Shown here: positions 36,534 to 47,558 of the stretch, piece after piece
Numbering within the stretch: the stretch's first letter is position 1
How the letters are laid out: the number at the start of each line of letters is the position of its first letter
DNA from: Roridomyces roridus
Lineage: Eukaryota > Basidiomycota > Agaricomycetes > Agaricales > Mycenaceae
DNA length: 64,000 bases
Assembly (NCBI GenBank): GCA_029378245.1
Contig: JARKIF010000014.1
Span: 1,426,001-1,490,000 of the forward strand
Direction: 5' to 3'
Notes under the pieces: generated by a model
What the model saw: the letters and a program-made list of their open reading frames with translations, nothing else
What the model was told of the DNA's origin: nothing
Database searches by the model: none
Position numbers and translations under genes: made by a program

Positions 36534-37353
36534 CTAGTTCCCCTGCTTCTCCTGGATCTCCGCCAAAAAACCCGTCAACTCCTGCACGGTAATGTATAAT
36601 CAGCTGACAGATAACAAGGCCAGCACACGAACACGTACCACATTGGAAGGTTCGAAAGCCAACCCCAACCTCAGCGCGTCCGCCGCGTCCTGCAGCCTCT
36701 CCATCGCCACCAGCGTCTTGGCCTTGCGGAAGTGCCCCTTGCCCCAATTCCTCCGAAGCTGAATGACCATCTCAGCATCTGCCAGCGCGGAAATGTAGTC
36801 CTTCGACTCGAGGTGTGCGGCAGAGCGGTTGGAGACGACGGTGGAGAGCTCCTCGCGCATAAAGTTGTTGGATTCCCATGGGGGTCGTTGCACCGCGATG
36901 CCTGCAGCCATGTTGTATTTCTTTATAGCATCAGCGTGTTTGCCCATTTTGAATAGCGTCTACGTGTCAGTCTCTCAGTTGTTGCTGCATTTTGAGCGGA
37001 ATAGAGACGCGACGTACATTCCCCTCATCCTTGGTCGTCGTTACTATCTGCGAGAGTTTCTGCGAAACGACATTGGACGGCGGGGGACATAACAATGTGG
37101 GGTTCTGAACGAGGAGTTTGGAGAGACGGTTCATGTTGGTATAGTCCACCCCGCAGTCGGTGCACTTTTCCAGCGAGTGCGCAGAGCAGAGGGCAAAGTT
37201 GTTGTCGGGCGACAGACCGAGGTTGGCAGGGATAAAGTCTGCGTCAATTTGCGCCTGGAGTATGGGGTCTACGGGCGGCGGGGCGGGTTGTTGGGGCGGG
37301 CCATGAGAATGGTTGTGGTTTTCGCCGGGTCCGTGGGTGTGTCCGTGAGACAT
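36534..37353 (-). CDS. SEC72: Sec72-type TPR protein of the ER post-translational translocon
   Basis: Exons 37018-37353, 36639-36959 and 36534-36581 give 234 aa. The N-terminus is His/Pro rich (MSHGHTHGPGENHNHSHG). The conserved start of the folded part is KCTDCGVDYTNMNRLSKLL, then NPTLLCPPPSNVV. TPR helices follow: EGNTLFKMGKHADAIKKYN, then VSNRSAAHLESKDYISALAD and GHFRKAKTLVAMERLQDAAD. This order is that of the Sec72 family. In yeast, Sec72 with Sec71, Sec62 and Sec63 helps move finished chains through Sec61 and can dock Hsp70s by its TPR. The gene is divergent from a Tpt1-like gene 83 bp away, so the two probably share a promoter region. Confidence 0.88.
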
Positions 37354-37436
37354 GGTGGGTGTAGAGAAGAGAGGATTCGCGCCACGTCCGAGAGTGTTTG
37401 GTAATCCAAATAACTTCGCCTCTTGCGTTATGCTTT
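37354..37436. promoter_or_regulatory. 83-bp divergent intergenic region (Sec72 / Tpt1-like)
   Basis: Only 83 bp separate the two start codons on opposite strands. Both core promoters and 5' UTRs must lie here or overlap the genes. No TATA box is evident. Confidence 0.5.
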
Positions 37437-38409
37437 ATGCGAGGCTCGCGTCTCTTTTGTAGACTCTTGTCCTCGAAAGCGCCCCTCCTTTCTACTCGTG
37501 CGCCTCCACCTCATCTCGCACAACTACGCCCTCCTCTCGTTTTCACTTCGCGCCAGCCATCATACCCTCGAGCAGAACGTACAGGTCGTTCCGTGCGCGA
37601 CCATGCGTTCTTCAGTAAACGACTGACCTGGATTCTTCGGCATGGGGCTCTGGAACTGGGGCTCCGCATACGTCCCGATGGTTTCGTCCGTGCATCCGAC
37701 CTGGTGTGTGCTTTTTCTTCTGGAGCGTTCATTCAAAGTACTCATTTTTTTCACGCAGAAAAATCATCCAAGATTCGAATATCTCGGGTCCCTTGAGTTT
37801 GATGAGATGTTCTTCAAGGATCTTACGCGGTATACGCTGCTTGAGGAAGCGAATGTGCTGTGGATAAGGTCGAATGGGCACCACACGATCAAGGTATTCT
37901 CTTCGTTCTCATATGAAGCATTCATTCATGCTTGTAGAACGTGGGTGTCAAGTCCAGCAGGATTCTCACATCTCAAGACCTGCCCGAGGCCGTGTATCCT
38001 CTCACTGACGCTGAATGGAGGACCGTCGGTGCGCTTCTTCCTAAACGAGCTGGACTCGTCGATTTATAAGACCAGAGCACCACGGAATCCAGCGTTCTCA
38101 TGAAGACGGCTTCATCCATCTAGTCAAGCCAGGCCCAGGCGAGGACTTTGCACGCGGTGCGTTTTCTTGACTCCACACCTCGTCTTGATTCTCAAGCCTT
38201 TATACCCAGGTCGTGGCTCGGTCTTTGACTTGTGCATCTACCTCAATGTGCCGAAAATGCTGTCCGAGGGAATGAGGCTGTTTCTGAGCGGCACGGGTAC
38301 GAAGACGCGTGTTCTCACGGATGGAGACGAGAACTATGTTATTCCGCCGAGAATGTTCAAGAGGGTGGTCCGTGTACGAGTCGAGAGGGAGAATTTACTA
38401 GCAGAATAA
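37437..38409 (+). CDS. Diverged Tpt1/KptA-like RNA 2'-phosphotransferase paralogue
   Basis: Five exons (37437-37703, 37759-37893, 37938-38028, 38076-38156, 38210-38409) give 257 aa. The first about 50 residues are Arg/Ser/Leu rich with almost no acids (MRGSRLFCRLLSSKAPLLS), like a mitochondrial presequence. Then come the Tpt1 N-lobe RLTWILRHGALELGLRI with RPDGFVRASDL, and LWIRSNGHHTIK. These carry the RH pair and next Arg of the family's catalytic set. The C-lobe is diverged: where the neighbour at 38488 reads AVHGTTKRAW this copy has AVYPLTDAEW, so the NAD-binding HGT motif is missing. HIHLAQG becomes FIHLVKP. FDLCIYLNVPKML is the expected strand. Frame and splice sites are intact, so it is probably expressed, but its activity is doubtful. 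Confidence 0.8.
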
Positions 38410-38487
38410 AATTGTAGACCTTCCTGATATGGACTCGGGCGTTTTGCTCCGAATTGGGCCAATCCTTATTTACTCGCCAAACAACTC

Positions 38488-39626
38488 ATGCTCTTCTCCC
38501 GATGTCCCGACCTCCTGCGTAGTTGTCGTGCTTACTCTGCTCACCGTGTGGGTGGAATCATACCCGAGTACCGAGCCACCACCCTACCTCGGCCTAAACG
38601 ATGGCCAGAGCCTAGTCCTCGATCAGCCGAATTGTCGCGAATCTCCCGCGAATTGGCGTACCTCCTCCGACATGGTGCTCAGAAAGAGGGATTGCCCATG
38701 AGAGGTGACGGGTATGTCAGCGTTGATGCGTTGGTGCGCTTCCCTGCCTCTACACTCGCTCGCAAAAGGATGTTGAGTGTATGTGTGTAGCTGCGGCACA
38801 AGAACTTGCACGGTGTCGACTTTCCTCTAATCGAGAAGATCGTGGAGCAAGATAAGAAGGGGCGGTATCATCTGTTCTACGCGCCGTCGCCTGGGACTGT
38901 GGATTCGTGGTGGATACGCGCGAATCAGGGACATTCGATCCAGGTGAGCTGCGTTTCATTTCACTTCATGGGACTGCATACGGATACTCATGTGCAACAA
39001 CAATAGAACATTGAACTTGATCTAAAACGCATATTCAGCGCGGATGAGATTCCCATGGCGGTTCACGGGACGACAAAGCGGGCTTGGGAGTCAATCGGTA
39101 CTTGCATTCCCTTCCTCCCTCTTAGTCTCGTATTGAACACATGGCAGCCAGGCAAGGCCTCTCCCGAATGTCGCGCAACCACATCCACCTAGCCCAAGGC
39201 ACCTCCGGGGACGTCATCAGCGGCATGCGCACCTCGTCCCAAGTGCACATCCACGTCAACGTCGCTCTGGCGTTGAAATCCGATATAAAGTTTTATGTGT
39301 CGAGCAATGGGGTGGTGCTCACGCCGGGGAACGAGGAGGGGATTTTGGAGAGGAGGTTTTTTGAGAGGGTGGAGAGTGTTGGTGTGAGTGTTGAGCCTGT
39401 TGTTGGGTGGGAGGGCAATTCAGAGGGTATGGATGGAGAGGGAGGGCAGGATCATGGAGCAGCGGTGATGAAGACTCGGAGGACTGAGCGCGATGTGAAG
39501 AAGGATGAGGAGAGGGAGAGAAGGGCCGAGGCGAGGCGGGCGAAGGAAGAGAGGAAGATGCGGAGGAATGAGCGAGAGACGTCGATTCGCAGGTTGTATA
39601 CTGCTGAGGAATTGGAGTTGGTTTGA
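38488..39626 (+). CDS. TPT1: tRNA 2'-phosphotransferase Tpt1/KptA
   Basis: Exons 38488-38733, 38791-38943, 39007-39097 and 39148-39626 give 322 aa. Canonical motifs are present: LSRISRELAYLLRHGAQKEG, RGDGYVSVDAL, WWIRANQGHSIQ, AVHGTTKRAWESI, SRNHIHLAQG, SGMRTSSQVHIHVN and FYVSSNGVVLTPGN. Tpt1 removes the 2'-phosphate left at tRNA splice junctions, moving it to NAD+ to make ADP-ribose 1'',2''-cyclic phosphate. The N-terminus (MLFSRCPDLLRSCRAYSAHR) is basic and amphipathic and could be a mitochondrial signal. An unusual acidic linker and a highly charged coiled coil (ERRAEARRAKEERKMRR) extend the C-terminus by about 90 residues. It lies 78 bp after the diverged paralogue. Confidence 0.9.
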
Positions 39627-39770
39627 CACAGCACACCGTTTGATACTAACTTGAAATTTTCGATAGACACGAAGACGCGCAGCAAGATCATTGTTCATTA
39701 ATACAAGTACGTTTGTTATCTACAGTCCCCAATATTATTGCTAGAGAAAGGTGGATGAAGAGGAAGCAGC

Positions 39771-40723
39771 TCAGTAGGTGCTGCCATATTGGCCGCTGCC
39801 TGATCCACTTCCGCCGTAGCTGCCGGATCCGCTTCCCCCATAACCTCCTTGACCGCCGCTTCCGTACCCACCATGCCCACCGCTTTGGCCTCCACCGCCA
39901 TATCCTCCTTGGCCTCCATATCCACCCTGGCCTCCATAACCTCCTTGCCCGCCGTGCCCACCACCGTAGCTACCGCTGCCAGACCCTCCGTGCCCGCCAC
40001 CACCGTAACCTCCCTGACCACCGTGCTGGCCTCCGTACCCTCCCTGACCACCGTGCTGGCCTCCGTACCCTCCCTGGCCACCGTGACCGCCTCCATAGCC
40101 TCCGCTGAATCCACCATTGCCGCCATAGCCTCCGTTTCCGTGACCATCTTGGCCACCTCCGTATCCCCCACTGCCACCAAAGCCACCACCGCCGTATCCG
40201 CCCCCACCGGAGCCACCATGCCCGCTACCTCCGTACCCTCCATTTCCATGGCCGCCTCCATAGCTCCCTTGGCCGCCCTTGCCGTGATCCCCGCCCTCTC
40301 CGTGATTATGATCCCCTCCACTGTACCCGCCCTTGCCGTGATCGTGATCACCCCCGCCGCCGTAGCCTCCCTTCCCCTTGCCGTCCTTGTTGTGATCATC
40401 CCCCTTCTTATGCTCGTCTCCGCCATAAGACGAAGACGAATCCCTAACTTCAATATCCCTCGGACACTTGAACTGCTGGCGCGCCCCACTCTCGTCGAGA
40501 CAGAATCGCCGTTCTAGACAAAAGGTGCCTCGGACGCAGACGGGACCACATGGGCCGCATCCTGATGGGCCTTTCGGGTGGTGTTCCTTAGTCGAGGATC
40601 AGTGAGTGAGTTCTGAATAATGGAGGTTTTACATACCTGTCTATCGGACTCGGTTGTATCTTGAGCGAAGACTGTAGACGAGAGGGCGAGGAAGGTGAGG
40701 AGGGCTGTTGTTGTGATTCTCAT
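39771..40723 (-). CDS. Secreted Gly-rich repeat protein with short Cys module
   Basis: Exon 1 (40637-40723) encodes a signal peptide, MRITTTALLTFLALSSTVFA. Exon 2 (39771-40586) follows a 49-nt intron; total 300 aa. A Cys module comes next: GCGPCGPVCVRGTFCLERRFC, split here as CGPCGPVC, RGTFC and ERRFC, and ending FKCPRDIEV. The remaining about 230 residues are low complexity: GKGGYGGG and GDHDHGKGGY, then decamers like GGQGGYGGQH, then GSGSGYGG at the end. The same Cys module and a His/Gly-rich tail occur in the protein at 55687-57130, so the two are paralogues. No catalytic domain. A wall, slime or matrix role is a guess from composition only. Confidence 0.82.
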
Positions 40724-42795
40724 CGTTGCGGCTCGGGGACTGAGGATCTTGTGTTCTCGATACCTTGTTTTATAGTAGTTCCATGCTATCTGGGTAAATG
40801 AGAATTTGAACTTGAACAGGTGGTAGAGTTCAAACCTTCAACCGGCTTCTGCCGGAAACTTGCATCCGCTCGTTGGTGGAATGCAATGCAATTCCGCCCA
40901 TCGACGTCGAACTCCTTACGTTTACGTCTACGGTGAAGGGTCCCACTTCTATCTGCGCGCTACATACGAGCAACGAGGAAATTCAACCTGAAGCAGAATT
41001 TGTGGAGTACCAGTCTCATCTGAACGTCTTTGGATTTGACTCTAGTTCTAGTGAGGTGTTATCTGAACCATCATCTTGATTCCGAACTTTTGGCAAGAGT
41101 CTCATATAATAAAAATGCAGACTGTGTAAAAATGTTGATTTTCCCCGTTTCCTTCCCATGGACCCACAAAACCTGCGCGCGGCATCGCTTGCATTCAAAA
41201 GTCGGGCGGGCGTCGTTAACATGCTTCTGCTCAGCATGCACACACCCTGGATTTAGAACTTGGAAGCCGTTCTCATTCTCATCGTCGTCAAATTGGATTG
41301 GTATCAATGAAGGTCTGTACTCGACTGAAGCTTGATGAAGAGTAATTGGCGTCTATGCTCTGTTAAGGGTGCGGTCACTAGACGGTGCAGTGGACAGTTT
41401 ACTTACTTGATAATGAGACAAAGTCCCATTAACCTCGGCGTCACAAGTACTCATCTCATTGCAATTAGAGACTTTGAGGGTGGCATGGGAGTCCTGGAAA
41501 TTTTGTTCATGGCAACACATGTAGTAGCTCGAAATACGATTCCTCGGAATAGTAAGTAAGTGAATGCACTGACCCGAGAGCCTTCAATTGATACGTACAT
41601 ACGTCATTGACAACCCCCGATTTGGAGCGAAACGCTCGATTCCCAAAAAGGAAGTTTTGACAAGTCGAGTCCTCGAAGGTCCTCGAGGTCGCACAGGAGG
41701 GTATCAACCGCACCGGCGTTATGAGCTCACGCAAGATCCTCCTCGACTCTACCAAGTAATCAAGAAATCGATGGAGTCGCTGCCCGAACCGGTAAATACT
41801 GCAAGTTGGAGCGCACCACAGATGGTTGACCATGCAGTGATCGAGACCCTGGTCCGTGGAGGCATGCCAATGGCGGGTATTAGATCCGTGTTGGAATTGC
41901 CGTTTAGAGTTGGGGTTCCCGGAGCCGACCATGATCCACCTTCGGGACGGAGATGTTGATAAATATTGCCAGTTCTGATCCAAGTGGCAAGCGGCTCGAG
42001 GTATTCTGTGTGTTGCGCACCTCCTGATAAGAGAGGTTGCGAAATAGGTCTCCGAGCCATATGCACGGCACCGTTTAGTGCGGAGGCCTGTGTATTGCTA
42101 GACTTCTTCCACGCCGATATTCCAATATCATCTTGAATCTTCCATACTCACTGTCGCGGGCACTTGTTGAGAGTCCAATGGAAGAGATGACGAGGTATGT
42201 TGCCACACCATGCCAGTTTCTTCAGGCGGTTCCAATATTGTTCGACTCACCATGATGGCCGCGGCGCCCTTGACGGGAGGGTTGCATAGCTATGTCGGTG
42301 GACGCTGTAAGTCGACTAGGGCGAGTGTTGAGCGATCTTGATACTCCCAGCAATTTGGATTGCACTACCAACGTTTCTCGGAAACCTCGACTTGAGCGAC
42401 GCTCAACCAACGGTCTCTCAACTGTAGCCCATTTCGCACAGTGCTTCCTTGAAGAAGACTTGAGAAGACGAGACACCGAGATTAAGATCATGCGGGAGGA
42501 ATTTATGACGGTGGAATTTTCGCGCGCTTGATGGTAATCTTGCACAAGTGTTCTGGTTGATTTCCTCCATCTATTCTGAAAGGATACCACACGCGTGCGG
42601 GATGAGAGAGGACTTGCTGGGATAATCTGCCTGAATTCGGATAAAACGGTGGCTTTGATTCTGAGCCGATTTCTGTCGAAGGAACAGAAGAAAAGATTTA
42701 GATAACGGAGGTGGAGTCCAAGGGTTGATTCGGAAGAAATCGGCACCAAACAAATTTGTCTCTTCCGTTTTCGCCTTTGCTCTCGACTTCATCGC
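40724..42795. other. Intergenic region
   Basis: About 2.1 kb. A TATA-like sequence (TATAAA on the minus strand, 40769-40774) lies about 46-51 nt upstream of the secreted protein's ATG. Frames of 100-160 codons overlap on both strands at 41.5-42.1 kb, but none looks like a known protein and the codon use is not gene-like. No gene is called. Confidence 0.5.
40769..40774 (-). promoter_or_regulatory. TATA box candidate for the 40.7-kb secreted protein
   Basis: TATAAA on the minus strand, about 46-51 nt upstream of the ATG at 40723. The paralogous gene at 55687 has the same element at a similar distance. Confidence 0.5.
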
Positions 42796-45093
42796 ATGAA
42801 GCGAACTCGCTTCTACAGCGCCCTGCCGCGTGTGGGGCGCATACGCAGCAACTCGCTCTACACCTCCTCCAACTCGCTCCCTCCCACTTTCTTCGACTCG
42901 CCAACTCCACCCCCGCCCAATACTCGCAACGGGCCAATCCTCTCCAGTAACCGCCTGCCCATCGAGGCTCGCAGCGAAGGAGAGGCACCTCACACTGGCG
43001 GAAACCCCCATGCCCAGCTCGCCCTCGCTGCGCCTCACCCGCCCAATTCCCACCTCGCACCCGCTGGTCAGCTCGCCCTACTAGGTCTCTTTCCTTCGGG
43101 ACCATCAGGCGTCCCGCACCTCCCGTCTGCAGGTCCCAGCTCATCTGGCAGCCATGCACGAGGCAGGAGGACCGCCAAGTATACGCTGGAAGTCGGCGCA
43201 TATGGGATACCCAAACGACATCATCACCCGCAACAGCAGAGGAGTCTGCATTTGCAGGCCACCGATGCTCCGCTTGCGGTGCAGGTCGGCGAAGATGCAT
43301 ACTTTGTGAGGGAGAATGCGATGGGTGTTGCGGATGGTGTTGGCGGTTGGGCAAAGGTCAAACCTGGTGAGTGAATTTTTCCTGCATTTTCTTTCGGCCG
43401 CGATTGCGGATACTCTACTCTACGAGATCCGCTCGACGCCTTTGGCGTTGCTCTCCTTTTCATGTGCCAGAGGCCGTCGGATCGTCATTCCGCATCCTTC
43501 CGTTAAACCCTAAATCCGCTCTAACGCCTTGATCCTCTAGTTCCACCAGCCGGACCCTCCGCGTCTGCTCTATTCGCTCGTCGTTTAATGCATTTCTGTG
43601 CCGACGAGGTGGACCACTACGACGACCTCGACTTCCACGACCCTTCCCGACCCGGTCCGATACCCGTGGTTACCCCGTGGGACCGCGCACGGGCGCCATT
43701 GAGTTTCGACCCGTCAATGCCCGCGTCCTGGGTAGAACCATTCGCCTCCACCTCTTCTTCCCCATTTCCTCACGACTACGCCGACTTTGACCACGAGTAT
43801 AGCGAGGAGTTGGACCCAGAGGCGGCGCTGGCAGCACATTTGGACGCGCTGGCTGATGGGATTGACGTGCTGAATATATTGGAGCGGGCGTATGAGCGGA
43901 CGCTCAAGGCTCATGTTGTGCCTGCGCCTCCAACTCCTCCCCCACTCGGCTGTAGCCCGACCCAACTCACCAGTCGGCCGGCATCTCCCAAAGGCAAGGG
44001 CAAGGAGACGATTCCCCTCCTTGCCGGCAGCAGCACGGCACTCGTTGCCGTTCTGGATTACGTGCCGACAGGTGCGGTAGAGGTCCTCGCAGCTTCAGAT
44101 GCTGCGACGGGGGCTGGGGTGGAAGCTGCTGTGTGGAGGACCCAGGCTGCAAGATCAAAGTCGCAGTCTAGGACGCGTACCGGCGATACAACGGCGACGA
44201 CAATTTCGGATTCAAGACCAAAGGAGAACGAGACGTTGACCCCCGTGCTCAAGATTGCGCATGTGGGTGATTGTATGGGGATGTTGGTGCGAGATGGGGA
44301 GGTTGTGTGGAGGAGTGAGGAGATGTGGTGGAGGTGGAATACGCCGGTTCAGCTGAGTGCTGCTGCTACTGGTGGTTCTTCGTCGATGATGGCCAATTCG
44401 ACGACGAAGCCGGTGAAGGGTTGGTGGGATTGGAATCCCCAGGAGCATCATGATGTCAAGCCGGTCGACGAGGGCGCGCCGTCCTCTCTTGCGCGGTTGT
44501 TTACATTACCGGTGCAGGCTGGTGATGTCCTCATCTTGGCGTCGGATGGCTTGAGCGATAATCTGTGGGATGAGGATGTGCTTGAGGAGGTAGGCAGGGT
44601 AGGGAGGGCGTTTGAGGCCGAGTTGAGGCCGCTTACGCCGTTGGAGGAGGTGGTGGGCGAGTTGGAGTTGGAGACGGAGTTGGAGATGGGTCTTGTTGAT
44701 GGTGCGAGTTTGAGGCGACGGACGTTGGCGGGGATGTTGAGTGAGGCGTTGTGTTCGAGGGCGAGGAGGGTTGCGTCGAGGAGGGCTGGCAGGGATAGTG
44801 GGAGGTCTTGTGCTGCTTCATCTGCGCCGGCTGCTTGTGCTGCATCTCCGCTTGCAAGTGTGGGTGTTGAGAAGGGAGACGAGGAGGAGACGCCGTTTGC
44901 GAGAAGGGCGAGGGAGACGGGGCGGGTGTTCCGCGGGGGGAAGAATGATGGTGCGTTTTTGTTTCTATCTCTTTCAACTCTTGACGACTGATGGGATGGA
45001 TGTGTAGATATCTCGGTCATTGTGGCTGTTATTGCGCCTGCCTCGCAGATGGATGGGAATGGGCTCGAGGCTGCGCGGGCTGCTGGGGGATGA
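42796..45093 (+). CDS. PTC7: PP2C-family protein phosphatase, PTC7 type
   Basis: Exons 42796-43366, 43541-44950 and 45008-45093 give 688 aa. The N-terminus is Arg/Ser/Pro rich and low in acids (MKRTRFYSALPRVGRIRSNS), in keeping with mitochondrial import. PP2C motifs in order: VGEDAYFV, GVADGVGGWA with the metal Asp, LKIAHVGDCMGMLVRDG, VLILASDGLSDNLWDEDVLEE and, after the last intron, KNDDISVIVAVI. The wording matches the PTC7/PPTC7 group, Mn/Mg-dependent Ser/Thr phosphatases that in yeast regulate coenzyme Q synthesis. This protein is about twice the yeast length because of two inserts. One is acidic, at about residues 195-300; the other is low complexity, at about residues 540-640. All metal-binding motifs appear intact. 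Confidence 0.88.
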
Positions 45094-45329
45094 TCCCCAA
45101 CTCATCCGCTCCGGCTTTTCTTTTTATGTCAAAATCACACGAGGCCTCCACACCTTCCCCACTCATCGACCTTCCGCCTCGCATTCACTAATATGTAGAA
45201 CGATGGACACGGAAAGCAAGAGATAAAATTGTATACGAGGGGTGTAGGATTACACAGCACACAGCACACGGCACACGGCACATTTACAGACGTACTTACA
45301 TATGCGCGCATTAACATTTAAAATTATAC

Positions 45330-46170
45330 AGCTCTGCAATGGTTGCTTTCATATGGGATTTGCCGGGAGCTTGATTTGGGATGCGAACAAATATTTGTTA
45401 AATTGTTTCTGGTTGAATCAATTTGGTTGAAAATCTCATGTGAAGTTCATTGTGGATAGTTGTAAGTATAAGCCGTAAGGTTTGTGTATCCTCCCAGGCC
45501 AGCCTTCCTAATCGATAGGCCTGGATTATGTTGGTTCTATTTAGTCGGTTAGGCGAGGGTACATGTAGACGTCGAAATTCACTTACGGGTTATTCTCCGA
45601 GCTGTGTCGATGTCGAGGGACCCCGGAGGCCTCGAGGGCGGTACATTGGTTTCGTTTGGCGGCGAGTGGCCATGTGTCAATGAAGAAGAGGATCGCGGGC
45701 GGTACATACTACTCTGTGAAACTAATTACTAGTGAGGCCGTCGAATGCGCGAACGAATGACTCGGGTTCCCTGGGAGCATGTACCCGAACAGCAAGAACG
45801 AGAACAAGGCAACCTGGCCTGGAGATGAAGAGACGAAATCGGGGGAGCTTGGGTTGTGATTTCAGTCGGCGTTGGTTAAATACGAAGAGGCGACGGAAAG
45901 GCTGTGGGTCGCATGTACCCTAAATTATCACGCTTGGCTCTTCTTGAACAGCAGTACGATTCGAAAAGGATGTGATTCGAATCTGGGGCGTTAAAGGAGC
46001 AGCGCCTTTGGCAAGCGGTTGGCGTGGCATAGATCGGCCTGGGATTTTGGACGCGTTGAAATTGGACTAGTGATTCTGAGTGAGTGGATTTTACAGCTTT
46101 CTGTTGGAAGGTGGCAGGTTGGGCCGCCGACGGATATCGGGGACTAAGATATCGATCAAATGGAACCCAA
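45330..46170. repeat. Diverged repeat unit A (related to unit B and to the 47.6-49.1 kb gene)
   Basis: This unit shares an ordered set of short matches with 46230-47230. They include GCGAACAAATATTTG-like sequence at 45378, ACGGGTTATTCTC at 45590, GTACATTGGTTTCGTTTG near 45640, CCTGGCCTGGAGATGAAGAG near 45815, and GGTGGCAGG at 46110. The second and third phrases also occur, in the same order, inside the gene at 47559-49107. It is best read as a decayed, duplicated gene fragment; no open frame survives. Confidence 0.55.
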
Positions 46171-46229
46171 AGGAGGGGTTGACAAAATATGCCTCAGCCA
46201 AGCACCTATTGACCAAAATAGTTGATACA

Positions 46230-47230
46230 GCTTTGCATGGTCGCTTGAAATAAATACAAGATGGGAACGGATTGAGGGCGGAAGTTGGATTGATTTGGAA
46301 TTCGAACAAATATTTGGAGTCGATCAATTTGGTTGAATTTTCGTGTTCAACAATGCAGATTTGTTACGTATATGTACTTTGTATACAATGGGCGGTCTAC
46401 GCTAGCGCTGTAACCAGAAATAGGGTATTCCGACGTGGTTCAAAAGTTGATGACGTTGAATGGCCGCGAGGTTTTGGTCAGCCTGGAAATTATGGTGGTT
46501 CTATTTTCTCGATTAGGTCAAGGTAGAATTCCATGTCGAAAATCAACTGACGGGTTATTCTCTGAGCTGTGCCAATAGATCCTGCCAGGGAGTACATTGG
46601 TTTCGTTTGCATGTCCTCGAAAACTGCGTGTACAGGGAATGTGAGCGCGCATGATGTTAATCATGAAGAGCAGTTGATAATCAAGGCGAAGGAGGGGCGG
46701 CAATGAAAAGAGAGTGAGACGCTCAACGCCAATCGGAGACGTTACGCAGGGTTCAACCTGGGAGAGATGAGTGGTGTGAAGAAGAGAATAACAGACGGCA
46801 GATACCGAGGTCGTCGAATAGCCGGGACATGATCACGAATCGTGTACCAGACAGCGAGAACAAAGCAGCCTGGCCTGGAGATGAAGAGGCGAAATCGGAG
46901 GTTGGTGGGCTGTGAATCTGGTCGACTGGGTTTAAATATGGAAAGCTGTGGGCTGAATTCGAAGGATGCCATACCTTTTACTCTTGAACAGCAGTACGAC
47001 CCGAAAAGGTCCTGTTCACTGCCTCGAGCTCGTCAGCTTATGACTCAAGGCCGGCCTGGCATCCAGAAGCAGAAGCAGAGCAGCGCCTTGAAGCGATTGG
47101 CGTGGCATAGATCGGCCTGGGATTCTGGGCGGCTTGAATTCAACCAGTGGGATGAGTTTTACAGAGGTGGCAGGGGCCCCGGGTCGCCGACAGGGACTAG
47201 AAATAAGTATGAAATGTCGACTCCAGATCC
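46230..47230. repeat. Diverged repeat unit B
   Basis: The second copy of the repeat at 45330-46170, offset by roughly 0.9-1.07 kb. It retains ACGGGTTATTCTC at 46551, GTACATTGGTTTCGTTTGC near 46596 and CCTGGCCTGGAGATGAAGAG near 46870, in the same order. The growing offset shows insertions within the units. Small open frames in it are not credible genes. Confidence 0.55.
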
Positions 47231-47558
47231 GGAACCGGGAAGAGAGATGGCGGGCCACTCACTTGGCAAAATTGTTTGAACCATGGAGGTCGAGAATCGA
47301 AATAGCTGTCAAAACACGAAATCTACCGGCTACTATCGTCCAGTGAACCAATCCGAGACTTCTCTCTCTCAATTTCCAGACCCAGAGCCGAATCCCGAAT
47401 CCCGAATCCGTTGGACCGTTGGAGCACGGAACTTCATTTGTATAATTACTGAAGGCCACTACAGAAACAGAAGCATGCGGAGCACGTTAGATAACCAAAA
47501 CATTGAGGCACACGGACTGGAGACCATTCCTGCCGGGCAATACGAATTACAGAGGAGC

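Noticed and set aside
39716..40517. Long frames on both strands across the Gly-rich protein
   Set aside because: Same cause: only the minus-strand frame giving GGYGG-type repeats follows the signal peptide and Cys module.
41507..42066. Overlapping frames of 105-158 codons on both strands
   Set aside because: No splice-consistent extension, no motifs and unbiased composition; they are probably chance frames in non-coding DNA.
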